A stretch of DNA of 64,000 bases from Thiobacillus sp. (GTDB taxonomy: Bacteria; Pseudomonadota; Gammaproteobacteria; Burkholderiales; Thiobacillaceae). The stretch lies in NCBI GenBank assembly GCA_030680405.1, contig JAUXVT010000024.1, positions 62,001-126,000 on the forward strand. Direction: 5' to 3'. Shown piece by piece: positions 30,219 to 39,733 of the stretch (position 1 is the first letter of the stretch; the number at the start of each line of letters is the position of its first letter). A model generated the notes under the pieces. The model was not told where the DNA came from, did not search any database, and saw only the letters and a list, made by a program, of their open reading frames with translations. The translations under genes were made by a program, and so were the position numbers.

Positions 30219-31574
30219 ATGGATTTTCTGGACGATCTCTCCGACCGCACGCCCGTCCTGCCCGTGCTCACCGTCAGCGAGCTCAACCGCATGGCGCGCC
30301 GCGCGCTGGAATCGCAACTGCCGCTTTTGTGGGTGGAAGGTGAAGTGTCCAACTTCATGCGCGCCGCTTCCGGCCACTGGTATTTTTCCCTCAAGGACGC
30401 CAGCGCGCAGGTGCGCTGCGTGATGTTCCGCGGGCGCAACCAGTTTGCCGACTTCACCCCGGCCAACGGCGACCACGTCGAAATCCGCGCCCTGCCCTCG
30501 CTGTACGAAGCGCGCGGCGAATTCCAGCTGGGCGCCGAAGCCATCCGCCGCGCCGGTACCGGGCGCCTGTACGAAGCCTTCCTCAAGCTGAAGGCGAAAC
30601 TAGAAGCCGAGGGGCTGTTCGACCCGCTCAAAAAGCGCGCTCTGCCCCGCTTTCCACGCCGTCTCGGCATCGTTACCTCGCCGCAGGCCGCCGCCCTGCA
30701 CGACGTGCTGACCGCGCTGGCGCGCCGCATGCCGGGTTTGCCGGTGATTCTCTACCCGACCCCGGTGCAGGGCGCGGGCGCGGGCGCGCAGATCGCCGCC
30801 GCCATCCGCACGGCCGGCGAGCGCGCCGAGTGCGACGTGTTGCTGGTGTGCCGCGGCGGCGGTTCGCTGGAAGATTTGTGGGCGTTCAACGACGAAGCGG
30901 TGGCGCGCGCGATTGCCGCCAGCCCGGTGCCGGTGGTGAGCGGGGTCGGCCACGAAACCGATTTCACCCTGGCCGACTTTGCCGCCGATCTGCGCGCGCC
31001 CACGCCCACGGCGGCGGCCGAGCTGGCCAGCCCGGTGCGGCGGGAACTGCTGCAGCAACTGGGGCACCTGGCCCGCCAGCTGCAGCATCACTTGGGCCGC
31101 AAACAGCACAGCGAAATGCAGCGGCTGGATTATCTGGCGCGGCGGCTGATTCACCCCACCGAACTGCTGCGCCGCCGGCAGCTTGACCTGACCCAGCTGG
31201 GGCAGCGCCTGCACAACGCCACCCGCACCCGCCTGACGCGGGAGCAATTGCGGATCACACGGTTGAACCAGCGGCTGGTAACCCCGCTGCACGTCATTCG
31301 GCGCGAGCAGCAACGGCTGGGCGCGCTAAGCACGCGCGCGCAACGCGCCGTTCAAAGCGGTTTCGTGCAGCGCCAGCTCAATCTGGCGCGCTTCTCAAGC
31401 AGCCTCGCCCACCTCAACCCAGAAGGCGTGCTGGCGCGCGGCTACAGCATCGTCCAGCAGGAAAACGGCGCCGTCGTGCAGGATGCCGCGACGCTCAATG
31501 CGGGCGAAAAAATCGGCATCCGCTTCCATCGCGGGCAGGCGCGTGCCAGGGTCGAGTCGACGGGCAAGGATTAA
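30219..31574 (+). CDS. xseA: Exodeoxyribonuclease VII large subunit
   Basis: LTVSELNRMARRALESQLPLLWVEGEVSNFMRAASGHWYFSLKDASAQVRCVMFRGRN; RGGGSLEDLWAFNDEAVARAI. Confidence 0.96.
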   Translation: MDFLDDLSDRTPVLPVLTVSELNRMARRALESQLPLLWVEGEVSNFMRAASGHWYFSLKDASAQVRCVMFRGRNQFADFTPANGDHVEIRALPSLYEARGEFQLGAEAIRRAGTGRLYEAFLKLKAKLEAEGLFDPLKKRALPRFPRRLGIVTSPQAAALHDVLTALARRMPGLPVILYPTPVQGAGAGAQIAAAIRTAGERAECDVLLVCRGGGSLEDLWAFNDEAVARAIAASPVPVVSGVGHETDFTLADFAADLRAPTPTAAAELASPVRRELLQQLGHLARQLQHHLGRKQHSEMQRLDYLARRLIHPTELLRRRQLDLTQLGQRLHNATRTRLTREQLRITRLNQRLVTPLHVIRREQQRLGALSTRAQRAVQSGFVQRQLNLARFSSSLAHLNPEGVLARGYSIVQQENGAVVQDAATLNAGEKIGIRFHRGQARARVESTGKD

Positions 31575-31596
31575 GGCCCTCTCGTTCGTCAACCCG

Positions 31597-32538
31597 CTAG
31601 GCCCGCAAATGACGCTCCACCCGAGCCGTCGCCTGCGCTTCCAGATCGTCCGCCAAGCAATCCAGCACCACCGGATCGGGCCATGAGCGCAGCCAGGTCA
31701 GCTGGCGTTTGGCGAGCTGGCGGGTGGCGGCGATGCCTTGCTCGCGCAGCGCATTGAGATCAATTTTGCCGTCGAGATAGGCCCACACCTGGCGATAGCC
31801 GACCGTGCGCATGGCGGGCAGGTCGGGGTTGAGCGCATAGGTCTGGCGCAGGGATTTCACTTCATCGATCAGCCCTTCGGCGAGCATGGCGTCGAAGCGC
31901 GCGGCGATGCGCTGATGCAGCACGGCGCGGTCGGACGGGATCAGGGCAAGTTGCAGCACGCGATACGGCAGCACGGCCTGCGCCTTGTCGAGCAAGGCCG
32001 CCATGGGCACCCCGGAGAGCTGAAATATTTCCAGCGCGCGGCCGATGCGCTGGGAATCGTGCGGCGCCAGCCGCGCCGCAGTGACCGGGTCGACCTGCGC
32101 CAGTTCGGCGTGCAATGCGGGCCAGCTGCGGGCCATCGCCTCCGCCGCCAGCTTTTGCCGCAGCGCCGGATCGGCGCGCGGCAAGTCATCCAGACCCTGT
32201 AAAAGCGCGCGGAAATACAGCATGGTGCCGCCGACCAGTAGGGGCACCCTGCCGCGCGCGACGATGTCGGCCATCAAGCGCCGCGCATCGTCGCAAAACG
32301 CCGCGGCGGAATAAGCTTCGGTGGGATCGCGGATATCCAGCAAATGATGCGGCGCACGGGCCAGCGTGGCAGTGTCGGGCTTGGCCGTGCCGATATCCAT
32401 GCCGCGATACACCAGCGCCGAATCGACGCTGATGATTTCGAGCGGAAAGCGTTCGATCAGGCTGACCGCCAGCGCGGTCTTGCCCGAGGCGGTCGGACCC
32501 ATCAGGAATATGGCGGGGGGATGGCTGGGGGCAGACAT
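31597..32538 (-). CDS. miaA: tRNA dimethylallyltransferase
   Basis: [45 protein letters not shown]. Confidence 0.96.
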   Translation of the reverse strand: MSAPSHPPAIFLMGPTASGKTALAVSLIERFPLEIISVDSALVYRGMDIGTAKPDTATLARAPHHLLDIRDPTEAYSAAAFCDDARRLMADIVARGRVPLLVGGTMLYFRALLQGLDDLPRADPALRQKLAAEAMARSWPALHAELAQVDPVTAARLAPHDSQRIGRALEIFQLSGVPMAALLDKAQAVLPYRVLQLALIPSDRAVLHQRIAARFDAMLAEGLIDEVKSLRQTYALNPDLPAMRTVGYRQVWAYLDGKIDLNALREQGIAATRQLAKRQLTWLRSWPDPVVLDCLADDLEAQATARVERHLRA

Positions 32539-32700
32539 GGGGGGCGATTATCCCCCAGCTTGGCGGTCGCGGCCGATGACGGCCGGCGGTTCGGCGCGTC
32601 CAGGCCAGGGCGAAGCGTAAGAATCAGGGTCTAGAGTGTAGAGATGGGGGCACCAACGAACTGCCCCTGTTCATTTATCCCTACCGGAGGGTCGCTGACC

Positions 32701-33723
32701 ATGAACATCGAAGAACTCAAGTCCGTTGCGAACGCCATCGTCGCCAAGCAGAAAGGCGTGCTGGCGGCAGACGAAAGCAACCCCACGATCAAGAAGCGTT
32801 TTGATTCGATCAAGGTGGAGTCCACCGAAGAAAACCGCCGGCGCTACCGCGAAATCCTGTTCACCACCGACGGCATCGAACGCACTATCGGCGGCGTCAT
32901 CCTCTTCGACGAAACCCTGCGCCAGAGCACGCGCGACGGCATTCCCTTCGCCAAGCTGCTGTCGAGCCGGGGAATTAGCCCCGGCATCAAGGTCGACCAG
33001 GGCGCCAAGGCGCTGGCGCTGTACCCCGGCGACAAGGTGACCGACGGCCTCGACGACTTGCGCGAACGGCTCGCCGAGTACCGGCAACTGGGCGCGCAGT
33101 TCGCCAAGTGGCGGGCGGTGATCGAGATCGACGAACGCGATCTTCCGTCGGCATTCGGGATACGCGCCAATGCCCACGCGCTGGCGCGTTACGCCGCGCT
33201 GTGCCAGGAGGCCGGCCTGGTGCCGATTGTAGAACCGGAAGTACTGATGGATGGCGGCCACGGCATCGAGCGCTGCGAAGCGGTGACGGCGCAGGCGCTG
33301 GAGGCGGTGTTCGCCGAACTGGATGCCCACCGCGTGCTGTTCGAAGGCATGTTGCTGAAGCCGAACATGGTGATTGCCGGCAAGAAGTGCACGCGTCAGG
33401 CCAGCGTGCAGGAGGTTGCCGAAGCCACGATGCGCTGCCTGACGCGTTACGTGCCGGCGGCGGTCCCGGGGATCGTATTCCTCTCCGGCGGGCAGAGTGC
33501 CGAGGATGCAACCGACCATCTGAACGCCATGAACGCGATGGGCGCACATCCGTGGCAGGTCAGCTTCTCGTATGGGCGGGCGCTGCAGGCGCCGGTGCTG
33601 GCCGCTTGGCAGGGGCAGGAAGGCAACGTCACCGCCGCGCAGAAGGCGCTGTTGACCCGGTGCCATCTGAACGGCCTGGCCCGCGAGGGGAAATATGCCC
33701 GAGCCATGGAGGGCGCCACATGA
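32701..33723 (+). CDS. Fructose-bisphosphate aldolase class I
   Basis: KGVLAADESNPTIKKRF; GIKVDQGAKAL; PIVEPEVLMDGGH; GMLLKPNMVIAGK; GIVFLSGGQSAEDAT. Confidence 0.93.
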   Translation: MNIEELKSVANAIVAKQKGVLAADESNPTIKKRFDSIKVESTEENRRRYREILFTTDGIERTIGGVILFDETLRQSTRDGIPFAKLLSSRGISPGIKVDQGAKALALYPGDKVTDGLDDLRERLAEYRQLGAQFAKWRAVIEIDERDLPSAFGIRANAHALARYAALCQEAGLVPIVEPEVLMDGGHGIERCEAVTAQALEAVFAELDAHRVLFEGMLLKPNMVIAGKKCTRQASVQEVAEATMRCLTRYVPAAVPGIVFLSGGQSAEDATDHLNAMNAMGAHPWQVSFSYGRALQAPVLAAWQGQEGNVTAAQKALLTRCHLNGLAREGKYARAMEGAT

Positions 33724-33832
33724 CCCGCTCGATTGTCTCGCGACCAGGTCTACACGTTTTCGCCGCTGCGCGCTCCACCTTGTCCGGGATCGGGGCAGGA
33801 TCGATTTTCCAAACGGCCTGATACTGGAAACG

Positions 33833-34453
33833 ATGAGGGTCGATGATCAGTCATCCAGGATGGGCGCCATGGCCATGCGGAACCGGCTTGGCGGGGTTGG
33901 AATCGGCGGATTCCTGGGCCTGGGGCTGGCCATCGCCCTCGGCCTCCATGCGCCCGCTCAGGCGACAGAACTCGCCGGAAATGTCGAACGGACCTTGGCG
34001 ATTGGCGTGCTCGCGCATGACCGGGGACCCTTCAGCGATCATCATGAAGACGGGGTTGATCTCAATCTGGAGGTTCAGTTCGCACCGCTGGACATCTGGG
34101 GTTCGCCCCGCCCGCACCTGGGCATCACGGCGAATTTCGAGGGGTATACCAGCGTCGCCTATGCCGGCCTGAGCGTTCGTTTCCGCGAGACAGCACAATG
34201 GTTCGTCGACGGTCTCCTCAGCGCGGCGGTGCATGACGGCCCACTGCACAAGGACCCGGTTCGCTGCGAGCAATTCAGTGATTGCGGCTACGGCACCCGC
34301 ATTCTGCCCCGCTTCGGCCTGGAAGTCGGTTATCGGGTCAGCCCTGCCGCGTCAATTTCCCTGTTCTACGATCACATGTCGCACAAATGGATCGTGGGTG
34401 GGGAAAACGAGGGCCTCGACCATATCGGCCTACGCTTTATGCGGCCTTACTGA
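33833..34453 (+). CDS. PagL-like lipid A deacylase / acyloxyacyl hydrolase
   Basis: Signal peptide; outer-membrane beta-strand pattern; YDHMSHKWIVGGENEGLDHIGLRF with His-x-Ser motif near the C-terminus. Confidence 0.7.
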   Translation: MRVDDQSSRMGAMAMRNRLGGVGIGGFLGLGLAIALGLHAPAQATELAGNVERTLAIGVLAHDRGPFSDHHEDGVDLNLEVQFAPLDIWGSPRPHLGITANFEGYTSVAYAGLSVRFRETAQWFVDGLLSAAVHDGPLHKDPVRCEQFSDCGYGTRILPRFGLEVGYRVSPAASISLFYDHMSHKWIVGGENEGLDHIGLRFMRPY

Positions 34454-34545
34454 CGCCTTTTCCGGCCGGCAAAATCCAGGCATCAGGGACCGGATAAAGG
34501 AAAGCGCTTGCCGCAGCGTTTCACCCAACTATTCAATGCAAAAAA

Positions 34546-34571
34546 AGCGGCGGGGGGTAACCCCGCCGCTT
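34546..34571. terminator. Bidirectional terminator hairpin
   Basis: AAAAAAGCGGCGGGGGGTAACCCCGCCGCTT. Confidence 0.75.
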
Positions 34572-34591
34572 CAGCTTCGCCTTAACCGCAA

Positions 34592-35044
34592 TCAGGCCGT
34601 GGCGTACTGCGCCTTGGCTTGACGCGCCGCCGCGATCTCGTCAGAGTCGTAGGCCTTGCCGGACCACAGCATTTCGTAGGCGATTTCCTCGTTGCCGTTT
34701 ACGCACAGATCCAGCACTTTCTGGAACAGGGGCTGGAAGGTCTCGGAACGGTGCGATTTTTCGTGGTTCTCGAAGTCGGTCCAGAAGGTCACGATCAGCG
34801 CCTCCTTGCCCTTCATCGGACTTTCGACTGCCTGGCCGATGGTCGAGCCTTCGTTCGATACCTGACCGGAGTTCAGCGCAACGAAGCCGCCGACGAAGCC
34901 GGTATCTGAATGATAGGTCTTGACGTTTTCGCACAGGAACGCCACCCGCTCCTGCAAGTCATCCACCGTGTATTCCGGCTTCAGAACCACCCGGTTGACC
35001 GTCACGATTCCATTGGTCGGAAAATTAGCGATCAGTCCACTCAT
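34592..35044 (-). CDS. Putative dimeric alpha/beta-barrel (ABM-like) protein
   Basis: 150 aa; GIVTVNRVVLKPEYTVDDLQERVAFLCENVKTY...ALIVTFWTDFENHEKSHRSETFQPLFQKV resembles antibiotic-biosynthesis-monooxygenase fold. Confidence 0.5.
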   Translation of the reverse strand: MSGLIANFPTNGIVTVNRVVLKPEYTVDDLQERVAFLCENVKTYHSDTGFVGGFVALNSGQVSNEGSTIGQAVESPMKGKEALIVTFWTDFENHEKSHRSETFQPLFQKVLDLCVNGNEEIAYEMLWSGKAYDSDEIAAARQAKAQYATA

Positions 35045-35094
35045 GGTTTATCTCCTTTATTGAAGTGAAGGGTTGAACTGCACCCTAAGTCTAT

Positions 35095-35119
35095 ATACCC
35101 GAGTATATTAGTCAACAAT
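35095..35119. promoter_or_regulatory. Candidate IscR type-1-like (Rrf2 family) binding site
   Basis: ATACCCGAGTATATTAGTCAACAAT, 23/25 compatible with remembered consensus ATASYYGACTRWWWYAGTCRRSTAT; about 50 bp upstream of the gene starting at 35044. Confidence 0.5.
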
Positions 35120-35173
35120 TTTATTCGAATGTTTAATGGCCAATTTAATAAATTCTATTGATCGCCGCCATGG

Positions 35174-35536
35174 TCAGACGTAGCGCTTTTGCTCGCTGCG
35201 TTTGCCCGGCCGCTTCTTCATGATGACCACGCCCTTGGCCGCATCCAGATCGGCAATCGGGATGTTCTCGTAGATGGGGTTCAGCGGCTTCAGCATCCAG
35301 CCGTCGTCATGCTGCACGATCTGCCGAAAAATGTATTCGTCGTTGACGTAGGCCACAACGTAGGAACCATCCTTGACCAGGCCGGACGGCTCGACGACGA
35401 TGATTTCGCCCTCCTCGAACTCCGGCATCATGGAGTCGCCCAGCACCATCAACGCATAGGGTTCGGCGCTGGAGCAGTTGCTGGCCTCGTTGATGTCCTG
35501 GATCGGGATGGTTTTGTGTTCGGTGCGTTCGTTCAT
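35174..35536 (-). CDS. Stand-alone S24/LexA-like peptidase-fold protein
   Basis: LMVLGDSMMPEFEEGEIIVVEPSGLVKDGSYVVAYVNDEYIFRQIVQHDDGWMLKPLNPIYENI; no helix-turn-helix region. Confidence 0.8.
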   Translation of the reverse strand: MNERTEHKTIPIQDINEASNCSSAEPYALMVLGDSMMPEFEEGEIIVVEPSGLVKDGSYVVAYVNDEYIFRQIVQHDDGWMLKPLNPIYENIPIADLDAAKGVVIMKKRPGKRSEQKRYV

Positions 35537-35598
35537 GATGGTCTCGCTTAACCTGATTAATTAGCCAAAGCTTATATATAAAAGCGCCGGTCGCAAAA

Positions 35599-37416
35599 TC
35601 AGCGCCCGCGCATGAACGTGGAATCGAGTTCTTTGAGGCTGACCTGGAACCACGTGGGGCGGCCGTGGTTGCATTGCCCGGCCCGCTCGGTGGCTTCCAT
35701 CTCGCGCAGCAGCGCATTCATTTCGGGCAGTGTCAGATGGCGGTTGGCACGCACCGCGCCGTGGCAGGCCAGCGTCGCCAGCAATTCGTTGCGGCGCTCG
35801 GCCAGCAGGCGCGCCACGCCGTATTCGGCGACTTCGTGCAGCACAGCGCGGGTCAGTTCCACCGGATCGGCGTTCTTCAGCAGCCACGGCACCGAGCGCA
35901 CCGCCACCGAGGTCGGCGAGGTGATCGACAGCTCGAATCCGATTTCACCCAGCTGATCCAGATGCGGGCTGATTTCCGCCACGTCGCGCGCGTCCACCGT
36001 CAGCGCCACCGGGATCAGCAGGGTTTGCGCGGGCACCGCGCGGGCATCGAGCGCGGTCTTGAGCTTTTCGTAGACCACCCGTTCGTGTGCGGCGTGCATG
36101 TCGACCAGCACCAGCCCCTGCGCGTTCTGCGCCAGCACGTACACACCGTGCAGTTGCGCCAGCGCATAGCCGAGCGGCGGTGCATCGCCCTGCCCGTTTT
36201 GAGGGAAAGGCTGCGCCGCAGGCGCAACACCCACCCCTGAATCCTGGCCCCTGAATCCTGCCCCCTGCGCCGCCAACGGCACGCCACTTGATGGATGCGC
36301 CGCGAGCGGCGCATAGAACGCCATCGCCTCGTTCACCTGCAATGGCATCGATGCCTGCTGCGGCAGGCCATAGGCCGGCCTGAACATCGGCGCTGCGGGG
36401 TCATTGGCCACATCAGGCAGGCTGCCTGCCGCCACCGGCGCCGACAACAGGCGCTCGACCGCATGAAACAGGAACTGGTGCACGCCGCGGCTGTCGCGGA
36501 AGCGGATTTCGGTCTTGGCCGGATGCACATTGACGTCCACCAAGTCCGGCGGCAGGCTGATGAAGAGGCAATACGCCGGATTCAGCTGATGGTGCAGCAC
36601 GTCGCGGTAGGCTTCCTTCAGCGCGTGAACGATCAGCTTGTCGCGCACATAGCGGCCATTCACGAACACATGCTGGCTGTCGCGGCTCCCCGTCGCGGCA
36701 CCGGGGCGGATCACCCAGCCGGATAGACGCAACACCCCTGCGGCAGCATCAACCGTAATCGTGTTCTGCTCGAATGCCTCACCCAGCACATGACGCACCC
36801 TGTCTGCCGCCGGCCCGGCGTTCAGGCGCAGTTGCACCCGGCCGTTGTGGGTCAACGTAAATGCCGTTCCAGGAATCGCCAGCGCCTGCCGGCGCACGGT
36901 TTCGGCGCAGTGGGCGTATTCGGTGGCCTCGGTCTTGAGGAACTTGCGCCGTGCCGGCGTGTTGTAAAACAGGTCCTGGATGTCGATTGTCGTGCCGGTC
37001 GCCTGCGCCGCCGGCGCGGGCGCGCTGAGGTGGCCGCCTTCGGCCTGCAGCGTCCAGGCATGATCGGCGTCCGCGCTGCGGCTGGTGAGCTGCACCCGCG
37101 CGATGGCGGCAATCGATGCCAGTGCCTCGCCGCGAAACCCCAGGCTCGCCACCTGTTCCAGATCGGCGAGGCTGGCGATCTTGCTGGTGGCGTGGCGGGT
37201 CAAGGCGAGCATGAGTTCGTCGCGCGCGATGCCGCTGCCGTTGTCGCTGACCCGAATGCGCTTGATGCCGCCCTGCTCGAGCTCGACCTGGATATCGGTG
37301 GCGCCGGCGTCGAGGCTGTTTTCCAGAAGTTCCTTCAGTGCCGCGGCGGGGCGCTCGACCACCTCGCCGGCGGCGATCTGCGAAATCAGCACATCGGGCA
37401 GGACGCGTATGGCCAT
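35599..37416 (-). CDS. mutL: DNA mismatch repair protein MutL
   Basis: MAIRVLPDVLISQIAAGEVVERPAAALKELLENSLDAGAT; GFRGEALASIAAIARV; C-terminal ACHGAVRANRHLTLPEMNALLREME...CNHGRPTWFQVS. Confidence 0.96.
   Translation of the reverse strand: MAIRVLPDVLISQIAAGEVVERPAAALKELLENSLDAGATDIQVELEQGGIKRIRVSDNGSGIARDELMLALTRHATSKIASLADLEQVASLGFRGEALASIAAIARVQLTSRSADADHAWTLQAEGGHLSAPAPAAQATGTTIDIQDLFYNTPARRKFLKTEATEYAHCAETVRRQALAIPGTAFTLTHNGRVQLRLNAGPAADRVRHVLGEAFEQNTITVDAAAGVLRLSGWVIRPGAATGSRDSQHVFVNGRYVRDKLIVHALKEAYRDVLHHQLNPAYCLFISLPPDLVDVNVHPAKTEIRFRDSRGVHQFLFHAVERLLSAPVAAGSLPDVANDPAAPMFRPAYGLPQQASMPLQVNEAMAFYAPLAAHPSSGVPLAAQGAGFRGQDSGVGVAPAAQPFPQNGQGDAPPLGYALAQLHGVYVLAQNAQGLVLVDMHAAHERVVYEKLKTALDARAVPAQTLLIPVALTVDARDVAEISPHLDQLGEIGFELSITSPTSVAVRSVPWLLKNADPVELTRAVLHEVAEYGVARLLAERRNELLATLACHGAVRANRHLTLPEMNALLREMEATERAGQCNHGRPTWFQVSLKELDSTFMRGR
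36234..36266. repeat. Dispersed CCCCTGAATCCTGA repeat, copy 2, inside mutL
   Basis: cccctgaatcctggcccctgaatcctgccccct. Confidence 0.85.
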
Positions 37417-37500
37417 AACAAATTCCGTTTTCAAATCAAGCGTGACGCGAAGGCAAGCCGCAGACAGTGCACATAGCACGGCAAGGTGAAGTCGACAAAG

Positions 37501-38055
37501 TCACGGTTGATTTGGGGACGGAATGCCCGCAAACGGCACGCCGCGGCGTGCGGCCATGGCGCGGCCGAGGCGTTCTATCTCGGCGGCGCCGAGCACCTGG
37601 CGCGCCAGCGGCAACACGCGCGTGTTCTCGAATTCGAGGTGGCTGCGGTTGAGGGTGATGAAGCGGTGTGCAAGCGCCTCGTCCAGCGTGACAGCTGCGC
37701 CCGATTCAATCTGTTGAAGCAGCACGCGCAGCTGCCGCCACAGCAGCGCCAGCTCGTCGTGTTCGTGGGTCAGGAGCTCAAGCAGATCGCAGGCACCGGG
37801 TGCCCCGGCCTGTTCCAGCAGCGGAAACAGGTTGCGCTCTTCGTCGTCGTGGTGATGCACCGCCGCGGTGTTGAAGTACGCCAGCACCGCGCGCGCCGCC
37901 TGCTGCGCCTGCGCATCGGCGCCGTGGGCCGGCAGATGCGCCAGCAACTTGGCCAGCGTGTCGCACTGTTTGGCGATGCGGCCGTGGCAGGCTTCCAGCA
38001 CATCGAGCGGCCGGTCGAAACCGGGGGCCGCCACGCCCAGCAAACGGGCGCTCAT
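37501..38055 (-). CDS. Hemerythrin-domain protein
   Basis: HHHDDEERNLFPLLEQ, LTHEHDELALLWRQL, HRFITLNRSHLEFENTRVLPLA. Confidence 0.88.
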   Translation of the reverse strand: MSARLLGVAAPGFDRPLDVLEACHGRIAKQCDTLAKLLAHLPAHGADAQAQQAARAVLAYFNTAAVHHHDDEERNLFPLLEQAGAPGACDLLELLTHEHDELALLWRQLRVLLQQIESGAAVTLDEALAHRFITLNRSHLEFENTRVLPLARQVLGAAEIERLGRAMAARRGVPFAGIPSPNQP

Positions 38056-39308
38056 GGATTGCGCGTCAGCCGCGACGGCGCAGTCAGCGGGTGTTTATCG
38101 AAGTAATTCCTGACGCCCCCAACGATGGCGGCTACCAGCGTGTCCTGATAGGCGGGATCGTTCAGGCGTTTTTCCTCTTCCGGGTTGGAAATGAATGCGG
38201 TTTCGATCAGGATCGACGGAATATCCGGCGCCTTCAGTACCGCAAACCCCGCCTGTTCGACCTGCGCCTTGTGCAGCGTGTTGACGCCGCCAATCTCCTT
38301 CAGCACGGCGTGCCCCAGCTTCAGGCTGTCGTTGATGGTCGCGGTTTGCGACAGGTCGATCAGGGTGCGCTTGAGGAAGATATCCTTGACGTCGATGTTG
38401 ATGCCGCCCACCAAGTCGGCCTCGTTTTCCTTCTTGGCCAGCCAGCGCGCGGCAACCGATGTCGCCCCGTTCTCGGACAGCGCAAACACCGACGAGCCGC
38501 GTGCGTGCGGCTTGATGAAGGCGTCGGCGTGGATCGATATGAACAGGTCGGCCTTCAACGCGCGCGCCTTGATGACCCGCTGCCCGAGCGGGACAAAATA
38601 ATCGCCTTCACGGATCAGCACGGCACGCATGTTTTCCTGCGCGTCGATTTTCTCCTTGAGCTTCTTCGCCAGCGCCAGTGTGATGTCTTTCTCGCGCGAG
38701 CCGTTGGCGCCGAGCGCGCCGGGATCTTCGCCGCCATGGCCGGCATCGATCGCCACCGTGATCAGCCGTGCATATTGTGGCACCCCCGGTTTGGCTGGCT
38801 TGGCAGCTTCGGCTATCACCGGGAATGGCGCAGCAGGCGGATTCGCAGCGGCTTCAGCGGCTTGGGCCGGATATAGATCGACCACCAGCCGGTGGCCATA
38901 CTGTCCCAGCGGTTGCAGCTGGAACACAGACGGTTTCACCGCCGTCTTGAGGTCGAGCACCACGCGCATCACCCCGGGCCGATTCATGCCCACCCGGATC
39001 GCGCTGACGTAGGGATCTTCCGCGGTCAGTTGCCCGGCCAGCGCGTCGAGTGCGGCGCCCGCCTCCACGCCTTCGAGATCGATCACCAGCCGCTCCGGAT
39101 TCGATAGGGTGAAATATTTATGCGCGACAGGCTGCGCGGCCTCCAGCGTGATCCGCGTGTAATCGGGCGACGGCCACAGGCGCGTGGTGCCGAGTTGCAG
39201 CGCCTGGGCCCAGCCCGACGCCAGCAAACCGCACAGCAGGATAATTTTCAGCAGGGCGTGCAAAATGACTCCAGATAATGGGCGCCGCGCGGGCTTGCGG
39301 CTTCGCAT
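38052..39308 (-). CDS. amiC: N-acetylmuramoyl-L-alanine amidase (AMIN + Amidase_3)
   Basis: AMIN-like N-terminus; VAIDAGHGGEDPGALGANGSREKDITLALAKKL; SIHADAF; ILIETAFISNPEEEKRL. Confidence 0.93.
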   Translation of the reverse strand: MRSRKPARRPLSGVILHALLKIILLCGLLASGWAQALQLGTTRLWPSPDYTRITLEAAQPVAHKYFTLSNPERLVIDLEGVEAGAALDALAGQLTAEDPYVSAIRVGMNRPGVMRVVLDLKTAVKPSVFQLQPLGQYGHRLVVDLYPAQAAEAAANPPAAPFPVIAEAAKPAKPGVPQYARLITVAIDAGHGGEDPGALGANGSREKDITLALAKKLKEKIDAQENMRAVLIREGDYFVPLGQRVIKARALKADLFISIHADAFIKPHARGSSVFALSENGATSVAARWLAKKENEADLVGGINIDVKDIFLKRTLIDLSQTATINDSLKLGHAVLKEIGGVNTLHKAQVEQAGFAVLKAPDIPSILIETAFISNPEEEKRLNDPAYQDTLVAAIVGGVRNYFDKHPLTAPSRLTRNP

Positions 39309-39733
39309 TCGATTTCGCGCGCCTCGTCCGCAATCGTCAGCCGGATGATCACGTCCGGCGGCGGCAGCCAGCCCGCAGCCTTTTCCGGCCATTCGATCAG
39401 GCTCACCGCCCGGCCGTCGCTGATGTCGCGAAACCCGGCGTCCACCCATTCGCGCGGATCATGCACACGATACAGGTCAAAATGATATAGCTCAAACGCG
39501 GGCAGACTGTAGGTTTCGGCCAGGGTGTAGGTCGGGCTCTTTACCCGCCCGCTGTGCCCCAGCGCGCGCAGCAGTCCGCGCACCAGCGTCGTCTTGCCCG
39601 CGCCCAGATCGCCCTCGAGGTAGAACGTCAGCCCGGGCGTCAGTTCCCGCGCCAGCTGCGCGCCGAATGCCAGCGTCGCGGCTTCGTCGGCCAGATGACA
39701 GCGGCAGCGCACGGTATCATCTGCTGTATGCAT
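39248..39733 (-). CDS. tsaE: tRNA threonylcarbamoyladenosine biosynthesis ATPase TsaE
   Basis: LEGDLGAGKTTLVRGLLRALGHSGRVKSPTYTLAETY...YHFDLYR. Confidence 0.95.
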   Translation of the reverse strand: MHTADDTVRCRCHLADEAATLAFGAQLARELTPGLTFYLEGDLGAGKTTLVRGLLRALGHSGRVKSPTYTLAETYSLPAFELYHFDLYRVHDPREWVDAGFRDISDGRAVSLIEWPEKAAGWLPPPDVIIRLTIADEAREIECEAASPRGAHYLESFCTPC

